From Acanthacorydalis orientalis (Eukaryota; Arthropoda; Insecta; Megaloptera; Corydalidae), in the NCBI GenBank assembly GCA_034766995.1, contig CM068322.1, positions 11,310,810-11,374,809 on the forward strand: a stretch of 64,000 nt of DNA, read 5' to 3'. The notes below the pieces were generated by a model, which did not search any database, was not told where the DNA came from, and was given only the letters and a program-made list of their open reading frames with translations. Below, piece after piece: positions 22,922-34,999 of this stretch. Position numbers and translations under genes: made by a program. Numbering within the stretch: the stretch's first letter is position 1; every line of letters begins with the position of its first letter.

Positions 22922-23441
22922 TATATGTTCTTATATTTAATTTTTTGTTGTTGATATATATGCAAATAATAATTAAATTTTTCAATTATGTTAAAAATGT
23001 ATATACAATTTACATTTAAAATGAGTTGTTATTTGTAATCGAATTGATTTTTATGATCTAATTAAAAGAAATAAATTTACAGTTAACTAAATTTTTAGAT
23101 ATTTTAATTACGTAGGGTTCCATGTTCAGTTACATTGTGTCCTTTTTTATATGCTTTAGATAACATTTGATTTAAAAATATGTACTCTTAGTAATTATTG
23201 ATCAAATAAAATTCACCTATATATCGAACTTTTATTAGATAAATCAAATATATATGTGAATAATGTTACATGAGGAAATAAAAATGAAAATCAAAAGCAT
23301 AATATTGTGTAATCGCTTAAAAATAACGCTGGCCGGTGACAAACTTCATTAGATTCTTAAAGTTTTTTTAAGACTAAACATGAGTTATAGACATCTTATG
23401 TGGCTTTGTTATTGTTTTATTTAAAAACGAAGTCAAGTACC
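22340..23441. other. AT-rich spacer, no gene seen
   Basis: Apart from the TA tract at 22882, only chance frames. Confidence 0.5.
22882..22917. repeat. (TA)n microsatellite
   Basis: TA run of about 36 bp. Confidence 0.95.
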
Positions 23442-23575
23442 TCCACAAAAGAATTGTTCTCTCATCTCACGAATCACAAATAATGTTTCTGATTAAACAT
23501 GTTCAATAATTGATTATTGGTCCTTTTTACTGTTTCTTATATGCATTTCTATGGCAAAGTCATCTAATCAATTTT
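23442..23575 (+). repeat. Foldback repeat, family C, copy 2 (one arm)
   Basis: Landmarks in family order: CACGAATCACAAA, CTGATTAAACATGTTCAATA, GATTATTGG, TATGCATTTCTATGGC, GTCATC. Only the forward arm is clear. Confidence 0.45.
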
Positions 23576-23693
23576 TAATCAGAAAAGTCTTTGTAGTTTA
23601 TAGGCCGGGGAAAAGGTCATTTGTGAAAGTGAATTTTGTTTCAGTACCAGAAATATATTCTGACACTGTTATATACATATACTTTGTTTATAG

Positions 23694-23893
23694 CAAAACG
23701 AATAAATTTAAATATTGCGACAGGATTAAATTCCGTACAAAAGAAGGTATTAGAGCGATTGAGATTTATCAGTGGTTGGAAAATGTTTATTAGAATATTG
23801 GGATATCAATTATAACTGTTTTCGATAGTGAAAATTTCTTCAGGCGAAGCGTAAAATCGTTCGTAGATGATCTCTGAGGTTGTAGGCCAAGAA
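23694..23893 (+). pseudogene. mariner transposase N-terminal fragment (distinct family)
   Basis: Plus-strand reading gives RIKFRTKEGIRAIEIYQWL then ENVY, and in the continuing frame ISIITVF, FFRRSVKSFVDDL and CRPRSP. This is the first HTH of a mariner transposase of the F-x-x-K-E-G-x-K-x-x-E-I-x-x-R-L type followed by the linker (F-x-x-G-R-x-S-x-x-D-D-P-R-x-G-R-P). In-frame stops are present after ENVY and after VDDL. No terminal repeats or catalytic part are recognised nearby. It is unrelated in sequence to the element that starts at 24080. Confidence 0.5.
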
Positions 23894-24079
23894 GCCCATA
23901 AAAACAAACAAACGATTTAAACTCTGCAAATATTTTGTTTGTTGTAGTTATAAGTATGAATTATAAAATGTAATTAATAATCTACTATTTATTTTTTAAT
24001 GTCATATTTTTTCATGTCCTTAAATACAGCAATATGATTATTATTCGAAATTTTTGTTCACATTTCTCTTCTTTATATA

Positions 24080-24909
24080 TACGTGAGTCATTTGATACGC
24101 ATCGTAAAAAGCAAGTTAAATACAGTTTTTTTGAAAAAATCGATTTTATTTCTCGACAGTCTCCATTCAGGCCTATACACTTGGTTCAGAGAGTCTGGAA
24201 AATATGCACTGACGGCGGCGATGACATCCTCATTCGAGGAGAATTTCTTCCCACCGAGCCAACTTTTTAAGTTTGGGAAGAGAAAGAAGTAGCACAGAGC
24301 CCAGTCCGGTGAATATGGTGGATGAGGAATAAATTCGAAGCTTAATTTGTGCAATTTTGACATTTCGCTGGTAGATTTGTGGGACGGCGCGTTGTCCGGC
24401 GCGTGTTGTGAAAGAACACTTTTTTGTGCGCCAATCTTGATAGTTTTTATTTTAGCTCTCCTTTTAAACGGTCAAATAATGTTACATAATAGACTTGTTA
24501 TTGTTTTTCCCTTCGTTAAGTAGTCTATCATGATGATTTCTTGGAAACCTTAAAAACAGTGACCATCATCTTCCCAGTCGATAAAACGGTCTTCGCCTTC
24601 TTCCTCACACTTTCACCAGATGCTGTCCACTGCTTTGACTGCTGCTTCGACTCAGGTGTGTAGTGGTGGATCCATGTTCCATCCACGCTGATGAATCAAT
24701 ACCAAAAGACCTACTCGTTTTTTCAATTTTTGCAGAAACTGCTACAATGATCGTTTCAAACATCTGTAGAACGTGAACAACGGGTCGCTTCCACCCGAAA
24801 TTTCGCCAATGCTAGTTTGAAAAGTGACACTCGATGACCGTGACGTTACCGAATGAATGGTGGACACCCTATCATAGAAATTTATCAAACTTGTCAAACG
24901 ATCCACGTA
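24080..24909 (-). mobile_element. Deleted mariner, family I (irritans-like), copy 1
   Basis: Ends TACGTGAGTCATTTGATACG and, complemented, TACGTGGATCGTTTGACAAG, with TA at 24078-24079 and 24910-24911. About 830 bp instead of about 1.3 kb. The N-terminal DNA-binding part of the transposase is missing while the catalytic part remains. The copy at 61900-62709 has the same ends, subterminal sequence and missing region. Confidence 0.85.
24088..24680 (-). pseudogene. mariner transposase pseudogene, catalytic part
   Basis: Minus-strand reading from about 24680: FISVDGTWIHHYTPESKQQ (first catalytic D in V-D-G-T-W), QWTASGES, then frameshifts, PDNAPSHKS (second D) and SFEFIPHPPYSPDWALC with FFLFPNLKSWLGGKKFSSNE (third D in S-P-D-W-A). 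All three aspartates of the DD34D triad are legible but lie in different frames. The last 91-codon stretch (24363-24088) is open. The N-terminal HTH region is absent. The motif set is closest to irritans-type mariners. Confidence 0.8.
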
Positions 24910-24911
24910 TA

Positions 24912-26640
24912 TACAGTATATAATAATTATGATCATACTTTCCTATTATTTTTAAAATGTGTATATTTAAATTCAATTTTTATTTAACAAATTTTTTTCA
25001 GTCAAAATTTTGTTTCAATTTATGATTAACAAAATTTCAAGAATAAAATATGATATAAAAATTAAGAAACTATTATACAGATAAAGAAATGTAATAATTT
25101 TTTTTAGAAATTTATTAATTAATTTGTACTACACTACCGTTCAAACACGTTAACACTGAGAATAATCATTTTGAAATATATCTCTTGCAGTTGTCAATAT
25201 TTACTACAGTGTTGTTTGACTTCGATAACTACGACGAGACGATGTTTCACACACCCTGATAACTTCTTTATAACATTTACATAAATTATTTTCTGTTTTT
25301 CTATTATTATTTACTTCAAATCTTTTTTTAAATTATGTTTTAAATGAAATTTAAATTGAATATTTTTTTCAATTCCCATGAATGTCTAATAGGGTTGACA
25401 GAATTTTGTAGAGGAGCTTTAATCTGTAGCGGTACGTTCCAAATGAGCCAATTTTTATGATAAATGTTGTATGTTTGCTATTGTTACCCTGATATAAAGT
25501 GTAGTTTAGGGGGATTTCTATTTTTATGGTCTTTTATTTTAAAGTATTTTTAAGTATTTTTAGATTCACCTACTTATGAAGATTTTCTATTCTATTCAAC
25601 GATATACATTTTACAAATCATTAAACTTTTCCCTCCATATAGCACGCATATTCTCAGTTTGACAAACATTATTTGACTTTGTCTCGATATTTGAGTTCTA
25701 TTCAAATTAGAAATATTATCTTTTTCTTTTCCAATGAAATCACGAAATTTGAAAATATCTGTATTTGTTTTTATACAATTTAGTAACTCCTATTTTTGGT
25801 ACTTACTTAATGTTGTTTTAAGAACTCTCCCATTAAATTTAAATTACATCAGTACTCTAAGAACTACAGTCAATTTGATCTATTTAACAAAGTTCTGAAG
25901 CACTTGTCTTCAGATTTTCATGGACTTTGTTTAAATTATATTGTTCCTTAACTCTTGAATCAAAATTTTCAACCTTCTTTTTTTTCTTCATTTATTCATA
26001 ATATGCCGTACAGTGGAATGAATATAATCAACAGCTGTTACTCTATGACGGAAATATTTACCTTCCAGAGCAAGTTTTATTAATACTTTTCGTAATTCTA
26101 TACAATGAAGCATTTACTTCTCCATTTTGTTTAATAAAAAGTATGATATTAATTTCTATAATAATAATAATGTATATGTAACATTGAGTCTAAACAATAA
26201 ATAGTTCATTGTTTGAAGGTCAGGTATTTATTTTTGATATTAGTAATAGTATACATAGATTTTATAATAAAAATATTGTAATATGTATGAACAGTAATGT
26301 AGCACCAATAAAAACATAATTTAAATTTCTAATAAATTTTATAAAATAATGTTTGTTTTATTGATTTTGGTATTGATTAATTACTTTATTATAAACTAAA
26401 ATATAATTTATAATAAAAATGAAGTGAAGTGAAAATTGCGACACTATGTAAATAATGAAAGTTTACGAATAGAATTATTATATTATGTGTAAAAATTAAT
26501 TCGGTACATTTAAATTGAATCAATCATAACTCTGTTTCAAATTAAAATATCTTCTTGTCATTTTAGGATTTTAAAGTGCAAATTTTAACTTTTAAGAACA
26601 CTATATATCTTGACCAAGCAGTTAGCATAACCTCATAAAA
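24912..26640. other. AT-rich spacer, no gene seen
   Basis: Several T-rich stretches, no recognisable coding, RNA or repeat boundary. Confidence 0.5.
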
Positions 26641-26650
26641 CAATAGTGAA

Positions 26651-26929
26651 AACGATCGTGTCCGAAAAGCAGCATATTAAATATTGCATACTTTTCGCAT
26701 TACAGCTGAAAAAATACTGTCGAATCCACTGGAATGATTTGTTCAGCTTTAGGGAATGTGTTGCGACACATAAAATATGCAAAAAATGCCAAAACATTAG
26801 AGGAGATCCAAAAATACGTTACAACTTCATCGACTCAAAGCCTCCACATTTTTTTCGACAAGAAATTCGTCAATTACTTAAAAAATGGAGCAAAGTTATG
26901 CAAAATAACAGGAGATATTTTGAAGATTG
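26651..26929 (+). pseudogene. Internally deleted mariner transposase: N-terminus joined to C-terminus
   Basis: Opens with SEKQHIKYCILFA (start ATG mutated), then, after a shift, MICSALGNV and in another frame ECVATHKICKKCQ, the first HTH of a mariner transposase. It passes straight to TLEEIQKYVTT and NFIDSKPPHFFRQEI, RQLLKKWSKVMQNN and RRYFED with a stop at 26928-26930. That is the mariner C-terminus (F-x-x-x-G-I-x-x-L-x-x-R-W-x-K-x-x-x-x-x-G-x-Y-F). Some 250 residues, including the catalytic triad, are deleted. At least two frameshifts are needed to read it. Terminal repeats were not recognised. Confidence 0.55.
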
Positions 26930-26934
26930 AAGTA

Positions 26935-27921
26935 TATTCCATTTTCATGCAAACATTCATTTTCTATAAAAATTGTACTGAATTAATTTGTAGACTTAAT
27001 ATATTACGAACACATCAATAATATTTATTACAGGAAAAATCGTGGTTGTCTAGACGCACAGATTTATTAACCTCAGATTTTTACTTATAGTTGTTCATAA
27101 AATAATCAGTACACAGAAATAATCTACAAACATTGGAAACATTACAACTCAATTATCCGAGTCAAATTTTCTGAAATAAGTGGTAAAATATTGCGTAATG
27201 TTGCAAAATATGCATGAGAAAGGTTTGCTTTTGTATTCAAGAAGACAGAAGTTACTTTTAATATGTATTATAGCTCTTAATTGATAACTTGTAAAATTAA
27301 ATTTAGAGTAAATTCTTTTCTAATAAGATTTGCACGACTTATCAATAAATTGTATAAATATAAAAATGTTATACAACTAGTGTACTTACTATCTGGAAAT
27401 TTTTAACAACAATTTCTTAGTCACTAAATAACGTTATTTACAATTAAATGAACATACATTTTTTTAAATAAATACAAGTATTCTTCTTGACATATTAATT
27501 TACTGATACACTAAATTTATAATCATTTATCACATTAAACATTCTATACAGTCACATGTAATGTAAATATGAGCTTTGTTTATACTTCATGAAAGACATC
27601 AGTAAATGAAAAAGATAATGAGTTTATTAGACTATGAAATACATTTATAAATAAATGTACCTTTTACAAATAGCACAACACGTCTGATATTTTTTTATAT
27701 AAAATAATAACTGGCCTTTGCATGAAAGTTTATTACTCGTACATAACTATCTTGTAATCGATAACATTTAGTTTAAACAAATATTGTAAGTGGTTCGAGA
27801 TATTTAATTTACACTGTTACAATATTTGTACCTAAATGATAACATTACTTTAATAAAATGTAATGTTTATATTTAATATTATCAAGAAATATATACGGCC
27901 ATGGAAAAATTCTCATCTTCA
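26935..27921. other. AT-rich spacer, no gene seen
   Basis: No open frame or repeat boundary recognised. Confidence 0.5.
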
Positions 27922-28422
27922 TTAACCCATTAAGTGCCGTTGTTGTGTATACGCAACGTTAACTTAGAAAGACTTTTCTCTACTAAAAATACTTTTTTTA
28001 AAAATTTTTATATAACAGTAACCAATGTTTAAATAGCAATGGAACTACGTTATTGTTCTTTTTCGATTTTTGCTAAAGTGAGAAAAAACCGGAATATATG
28101 TAGAGTTTGTAAGAGCCAGAATACATATAAACAAAAATAAATCTCGGAATATAAATTTCCAATTAGTGTATCTATTTTTCAATTTAAATGCAACCAATAT
28201 TTTTTGTCATAATGTAACAAGTTTCTTTACGCCATTAATAAACAAATTTAGTGTAATGTCCTAGTGACTGCCGCTTTTTTCAAATACAAAATCAGGTACT
28301 ATCAACTATAGATATCAGAAAAGTATTGCCTTCAGGTTTTATCACTGAAAAATTTCCGATCAAATTTTAATCCCTTTGTCTTTTACTTCTTATTTAACAT
28401 TCATGGCACTCAACGAGTTCAA
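27922..28422. mobile_element. Candidate piggyBac-like MITE
   Basis: Left end TTAACCCATTAAGTGCC (TTAA at 27922); complement of the right end TTGAACTCGTTGAGTGCC. The two match at about 14 of 17 positions with one indel. TTAACCC followed by GTGCCG fits piggyBac-type termini. The right TTAA has decayed to TTGAA. The interior, on minus from about 28587 to 28396, has an open frame of about 62 codons without ATG (KATLQKINAAITTKVKISKE ...), which overlaps the right end and is unassigned. Confidence 0.4.
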
Positions 28423-29816
28423 CACTTTCTGTAACTTAAATTGTATTTGATCTACTTTTTCTTTGGAAATTTTGACTTTTGTAGTAATAGCAGCATTGAT
28501 TTTTTGTAACGTTGCTTTAAGCGCAGTGGTATAGTATTTGTACACAACTCCACATTTACTCTTATTGCGTAGCGTCTGCTGCAGCTAGACTGATGCAATC
28601 AAGAATTATCGTTATACACAATGACTTGCTGCTTCATTTTTTTGTTTCATTCTAACATCTCAATCATTCAAGAGTTATGAGCTTGTATGAAAAATTTTCA
28701 GTCATGTCTAATACATTGTTCTTTTTTTTTAAAAAAAAAGAACAGAAAACAAGTCAGTACAAATAAATTTAAGAAAAGTACAACGAAATGAATTACTAAT
28801 TAACATAAAAAAATGAAAATAATTTATTCATTAATAACTATGAAAAAACAAGGAAGTATGGGTGTTTATAATTTTTTTTCGGGTGTTCATAAGAAACTTA
28901 CTGTTCAGTTTCGTTGATTCAGTTTTATTTTTAATTTAAGCTGTGACTGTTTCTCTGATGTTGTCATTGAAATGTATAATAATTATAGGTAAATAAAATT
29001 GATAATTACTTAAATAATATGATTAAATAATAAGAAATGTTTATGGTGTTTGACGTATTAATTTGTGAAAGTTATTTTGGCCACAGTTTAAACTGTTGTT
29101 GTGAATAAAGAAGTATTTCTACATTTAGTTTATTATTTTATCATCAAGTAGTTTCTTATGTTTTGAAATATTTTTTTAGTTTATTAAATAGGAAGAAGAA
29201 GCTCGGAAAAGTTGTAAAAAAGTAAGAAAATTTATTATTAATCAATTCAAAATGATAAATTAATTCGAAAAGTTTGTGAAAAGTAATTTACGATGGCTTT
29301 TTTAAGTGAAATGTAAATAATAGTTTTAAAAATAATATGTTTTTGTTTAAAAGCGTGCAAAATTTGATACCTTTTCTTTAAAAAGTACTAAACTTAAAAT
29401 ATTAAAAAGCAATGAATTGAAAAAATCGATACATTAGCAATCATTAATGAAATTTGACTTTATAGTATTGTCGTTTTCTTGGTATTAAAAAGTAGGATTT
29501 GCATTTTTTAAATAATAAAACATTAAAAATTTACATAGATTTATAAGTATTATAGAGAAACTTATTGTTTAGTTAGTAAGAATAATATAAAACCAAAAAC
29601 GATTCTACGAAATATACTCCTTTCGTTTTTTAATTGATTTAACAATAAAATTGATATATGGCTTACAATAAAGCGAGATAAACGTGAAATACAGGTACTT
29701 TTAGTTTAACGGATGGAATACGTTTCCGAAGAATTCTTGGCTTATCGAAATTCCATAAATCGAATCAAATAATTTCTGTACGAACGAGTTTATACGATAT
29801 TTAACAAACACATCAA

Positions 29817-29818
<2 letters not shown>
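28423..29818. other. AT-rich spacer with one T/A palindrome, no gene seen
   Basis: A 28-bp perfect palindrome, TGTTCTTTTTTTTT followed by its complement, lies at 28717-28744. No gene is recognised. Confidence 0.5.
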
Positions 29819-29882
<64 letters not shown>

Positions 29883-29907
29883 GTACATATATATATGTAT
29901 ATATATG

Positions 29908-29971
<64 letters not shown>
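29819..29971. repeat. Long interrupted (TA)n microsatellite, about 150 bp
   Basis: TA with periodic TG interruptions (GTATATAT blocks). Confidence 0.97.
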
Positions 29972-29972
<1 letters not shown>

Positions 29973-30234
29973 ACTCACGTATTTATGAAATAAGTATGTA
30001 ATTAAATAAACTGGCGAGTATTAATTTAGTTGAAAATGCACTTATTCTATTAAATTCAGTTGACACGAATAGTCTAAATGAACAAAATAATATAATAATT
30101 AAGTCAAAACAGGTAATAATAAAATAAATAAACGATATTAATATAACGATCAGTATTTAAATAAATATATTTATTTGAGATAAAAGTATGATAAATATAT
30201 TATTTTTTAAAATATATTACGATAAATAGATATT

Positions 30235-30280
30235 TGGTTTTAAGGCGCGTCAACAGCTAAGGTCATCAGCGTTCGTCAAA
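30235..30280 (+). repeat. Dispersed repeat core D, copy 2
   Basis: TTGGTTTTAAGGCGCGTC then CAACAGCTAAGGTCATCAGC. It lies just before a TA tract, as does copy 1 within about 130 bp. Confidence 0.5.
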
Positions 30281-30300
30281 TATATCAATATCAATATGAA

Positions 30301-30304
<4 letters not shown>

Positions 30305-30356
<52 letters not shown>
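30305..30356. repeat. (TA)n microsatellite
   Basis: Pure TA run of about 52 bp. Confidence 0.97.
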
Positions 30357-30357
<1 letters not shown>

Positions 30358-30604
30358 CATTCATGACACCCATGTCCGTACAGTAGTATTATCGGTCGAT
30401 GAAATAGTAAAAAAAACAAATTGTGATGAAATATTTAATTCTTTTTATTAATAAATTATTATATTTATATGTAATTTTAATTTCTTATTAAAAATCCGTT
30501 TAATTTACTAAAAAAAAACCAACAAGTAAAATTAAATACTATTTCAAAAAACTGGACAGCCGTATTCGTACACAAAAGTATTTTGTAAGAAAATGTATTA
30601 AAAA

Positions 30605-30607
<3 letters not shown>

Positions 30608-30641
<34 letters not shown>
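30608..30641. repeat. (TA)n microsatellite
   Basis: TA run of about 34 bp ending in ACACA. Confidence 0.95.
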
Positions 30642-30643
<2 letters not shown>

Positions 30644-31816
30644 AAACAAATAACTGTGCAAAACCGTTTTAATAATGAAAAGTTTCTAAATAACGAAAAT
30701 ACATACTATAAATGTGTCTGTATTACTGTCACCTTAATAACATTAAATTTAAATAATGTATTGTGTGAAAAACTACATTTTTTTAATTGGAATTTTTCTT
30801 TCATTACAAATGAATTGTGATTTAATTTTTTAATTTTGTTGTGAAATTCCGTATGCAGAGCTTCAGAATGAATATATTTGGTGTTTTATTTTTTAAAAAA
30901 TTAAAATACACTATTAAGAAGAAACTAGAAAAAATATATTTATTAAACGAATGTATTATAGGCGTTTAATTAATTTAAATTTTATGAAGAAAATATAACA
31001 CATCTATCGAGTCATTAAATGTAAATTGAAATTAATATTGGAACAAGGACTTTAACAGTCGATAAAGGAAATTAAATTACAGACACAATCAAAAATTGTG
31101 TTGATACTTTTGAATCGATTTGATTAAGTTAAGCAAGCGAAAGTTAAAATACATACGAAAGAAAAGTTTATATTAAATGATAATATGATTTATTAATAGC
31201 CATAGAAACAATTATCAATATATATATAGTTACATAAAAAAATATTTATACAAAGCACACAAATTAAATTAATCTCTATCATTGTATATATATATATATA
31301 TATTTAATATTATAATTATTTTTTGTATTGAATATTATAGGTTTTTAAAAGTAATAAGTGTCTGTGGAAATACGAAACGTTAGTTATATAAGAATAGTTT
31401 TAGTATTTATTTTTAAAAATAAATTTTTACTTTCCACAAATAACCCATGTTTCCTGTACAAAATAATTAATTATTTATCACTGATTATTGTTTATCCTCG
31501 TTTAGATAGCAATTCATTATTTTCAGACACAAATACATAGACACATAGAAAAAGCTGATGCAGATCCTTCTGTGGTAAAAAACTATAGTTTCCAGAATTA
31601 CTAATTAAATTTTATACTGTTTTAATGTGTTTTGTAAGTCTGCCAGAACTTTAAAAAAAAGTAACTATGAGTATTAAGTTTAAATTGAATAAATTTAATG
31701 TTACAGATTTAAATTATTTATTTAAGTAGAATATGAGATTTTACTTTCATGTCAAAAATCGATCTCACTTTTAACATTAATTATATTCTTTCTCGAAAAA
31801 ACATTCTCTTTGTATA
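30642..31816. other. AT-rich spacer, no gene seen
   Basis: Contains a short TA run at 31285-31303. No supported gene. Confidence 0.5.
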
Positions 31817-32015
31817 GGGGGGTTCAATTTAGGCTTCCACATGGAAGTACTAAAAAGGAGCGCAGGTGTTAATAGTCATGTTACTTTTTATTCAATCTTT
31901 AAGTTCAATTTAATATTAAAATACAATTGAACTAAAATACAAAATGAAAAATACTTTTTTTTAATTTTTGCTTTTTTTTAAATATTTTTGTGTGAAAGCC
32001 TAAGTTGAATCATAC
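31817..32015. repeat. TA-targeting MITE, family B, copy 2
   Basis: About 199 bp. Left GGGGGGTTCAATTTAGGCTT; complement of right GTATGATTCAACTTAGGCTT; TA at 31815-31816 and 32016-32017. The left arm continues CCACATGGAAGTACTAAAAA, itself partly palindromic. The interior is unrelated to the shorter copies except near the ends. Confidence 0.65.
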
Positions 32016-32017
32016 TA

Positions 32018-33195
32018 CATCTACTCTAATATATTGAAGAATGTTAAACTTCCTGTATCTACATAATATCCCTTACATGCAGTTAAAATTTTCAACAAAC
32101 TTCTAAAAAGAATAGTTAGGTATTTATATTACATTTCGTATTTCCATTCTTATTTTACTTGCTTACACTGTTAAGGAGGTAAAATCTATAAGAAAAAATA
32201 TTTGTCTATATTTATTTTGTTTGTCTATATCAGTCTACATTTATTGCCTCTAGGATTAAATCCACTAATATTAAGTATAATTCTATTTAAAAAGTACCTT
32301 AAATAAACATCGAAGTTTAAATTGATATTATACAAGATGTCTGAAAATATAAATAAACTTTGTGGTAATAAAATCTATAGAAATAAGTTTCTTACTCGTA
32401 TATTAAAAATTTTTAGACTGAAAATATTGGTCTATGTACGTTTATGGTTTCAAAGATGATGAAAACTTATTTTTAAAGTAACAATCTTTTAAATGACACC
32501 ATAACTAGAATGAAAACTGTAACAAAATATTTTGTGACCTTCAAAAGCATTCGGAATTTTATGTCTCTTTTGTAGCTATGCAAATAGTTGTAGATAACAA
32601 GTTGACGAAGTGTCGTCGGAGACGATATCTAGTTAAAGTAATTGTAATCTAAGATCACACTGAAGCAACACAGCTGACTTTTGTGCAATGTAATCAAGTG
32701 TCTAGATAGTTCGTCCATCGTTCCTTACAGATAGAATGCATGTATAATTTGATACATGTGATAATAAAACGATGACTAGACATAAATTTCTATTGTTGAA
32801 TAACTGACTGTATATTATTTTTGTGAATGGATGAGTAGTAGGAAGATAACAGGACGTGATGTTTAATCAAAAGAACCTGTTGTATATTGAAATATTTTAA
32901 ACAGCAAGAATATCATTGAAATTCTTTAATAGATAAACGTAGATTGTATCTGTAACAGTGAATGTAACTAAATAAAACTATTTTATTATTTAATTAGGCT
33001 TAATTAAATGTCCTTACTTGTTGAATATATATTTAAATACTGACTTTTGAAATCACTTTCATCACTAGAAGAGACAGCCAGATGCATTAGATCTACATGG
33101 TAAAGACAAGTTTTTCACACACAGGATTAGCGTCAACTTCACCCTCGTTCTTTGTTAATTTTTTCCTCTGATAATGTTATCAGCGATTAAACTTT
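32018..33195. other. AT-rich spacer, no gene seen
   Basis: A moderately less AT-rich piece at 32570-32770 has no recognisable coding or repeat signature. Confidence 0.45.
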
Positions 33196-33480
33196 GCGAT
33201 TATGATTTTACTAATTTTTTATGGAGTTCGCGATATTCAGACATATACTTCTTCAACTAACGTTTGAATTTGAAGGGTCGTTCAAAATTTGTGTCATTAA
33301 CAAGAAAATGATATTAAAATTTATTGTAAAGTTGAAGATATTCTCGAATTATATTTGCAGTGAGGGGGATAGGTTATTCTTCCGTTTCACTATCGTTTTT
33401 TGGATCTTCGACGATATCTAAAGTTATACAAATAATATCATTGTTACTTAAGGCATCATCCACAAAAAATTATCGACATA
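33196..33480 (-). pseudogene. Possible transposase C-terminal fragment (Tigger/pogo-like?), weak
   Basis: On the minus strand a frame reads VDDALSNNDIICITLDIVED, then PKNDSETEE, a stop, PIPLTANIIREYLQLYNKF, a stop, and further on ERPFKFKR and LKKYMSEYRELHKKLVKS. The layout (acidic linker followed by a short helical segment and a basic tail) resembles C-termini of Tc5/pogo-type transposases, but no catalytic motif is present. Two in-frame stops make an intact protein impossible. It may instead be a chance low-complexity frame. The plus-strand 66-codon frame over the same bases has no recognisable feature. Confidence 0.25.
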
Positions 33481-33845
33481 ATTCTTGCTAAATGTATTAA
33501 AACATTTTCTCCCAATTCATGTATCGAAGTAATGATTTTAGCTGATAATATCGATGTTACATGGTTGTACTGTTTGCGACACATCTAGGCCAAGCTGCTT
33601 TCCAGCAGACATTTCAAGTTTGTTGTCTTATTTCAGCGATAACAGATACAACATAATTTAAACAACCCAAAATATAAACTTTTAAATTAAAAAATATAAA
33701 TTTTTAAAAAATATAATAATTTAAATTTAATTTTTTTAATATTAATGATTTATGTATAAATAACGGTGAAACTCGGAATTTGCATGAAATATGCATCGCA
33801 TAATTTCAAACCGTATTAAAAGATACTCATAAAAACAGACTCGAC

Positions 33846-33949
33846 TGTGTGTATATATGTGTATATGTGTATATGTGTATATGTGTATATGTGTATATGT
33901 GTATATGTGTATATGTGTATATGTGTATATGTGTATATGTGTATATGTA

Positions 33950-34004
<55 letters not shown>

Positions 34005-34005
34005 G

Positions 34006-34076
<71 letters not shown>
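33846..34076. repeat. Octamer (GTGTATAT)n array grading into (TA)n, about 230 bp
   Basis: The left 105 bp is a regular 8-bp repeat, GTGTATAT, of about 13 units. The right part is TA with sporadic TG. All long open frames through this block, on both strands, encode only Y/I/H/T/V/C repeats and are not genes. Confidence 0.97.
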
Positions 34077-34078
<2 letters not shown>

Positions 34079-34079
34079 T

Positions 34080-34999
34080 GGACACGTAAACTTGGTATTA
34101 TCATCGCAGTCTATGTTTATTACTTTTAGTGTGTGAGCCACAATTGTCATAAAAAATTTAAAATAAAAAATGGATTAAATAATTAAATAATACGGATCAA
34201 TCTAAGATCTGTTAAATATATTGGATGAGGTCGAGTTTTGTACATTAAGTTTGGACAATCATTTTAATGATTTTTTGCTGCTGTAAAATTATGGAATGCT
34301 TTCTATTACTCTCAATGTCGAATATTTGATATTTCAAATATATTCCGTATAAGTAAAAAAAAGATTACTAAAATACGAACAAAGTAAATATTATTAGAAT
34401 AAAATTATCTTACATATTTTATTTTTAGATAGGTACATATTTTAGGACGAATACGTAGTTTATTAACTAAAGTCAAATATTTACTTCTATATTACATTTT
34501 TTATATCATCGAATAAATACAGATAATATTAGTTACTAGCATAAAACGTAATAAATAGAGACCGATAAAACCACAATAGAGTTCATGTACTTTTTTCCAA
34601 ATTTACGATTGAGTAAGGGAAAATATAATTTACGTTTTGGCTATCCCATTTAGAGTTAAAATGAATGTGATTGTATGTGTGTATATATATATATGTTGTA
34701 TGCAAGTTTTCGGTATTAAGTAGTTTTATTTTTTTAATGATATATATATATATATATATCTTTATTAGCAAAATAAATGAATAAATGCAGTACTGAAAAT
34801 ATTTTTTTTGTTTAAGACATAAAACGAGATCTGAATTTCAAAAACATATTAACCTCACATGGTTGCTCAAACATGCTGTTTGCAATATTACAATATGAAT
34901 ACTTGGTACAAATATATTCAAATTGTAATTGTGAATATATTCGTATGAATTTTTATCTCTTTTTTACATTGAAGATATTTTTAGTGGCAAATTGATTTA
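34080..34999. other. AT-rich spacer with short TA tracts, no gene seen
   Basis: TA runs at about 34680-34694 and 34740-34760 only. Confidence 0.5.

Noticed and set aside
29790..29978. 62-codon minus-strand frame rich in YI
   Set aside because: Microsatellite translation.
33742..34150. Six long open frames on both strands across one locus
   Set aside because: All are translations of the GTGTATAT/TA microsatellite (YI, YT, CV repeats).
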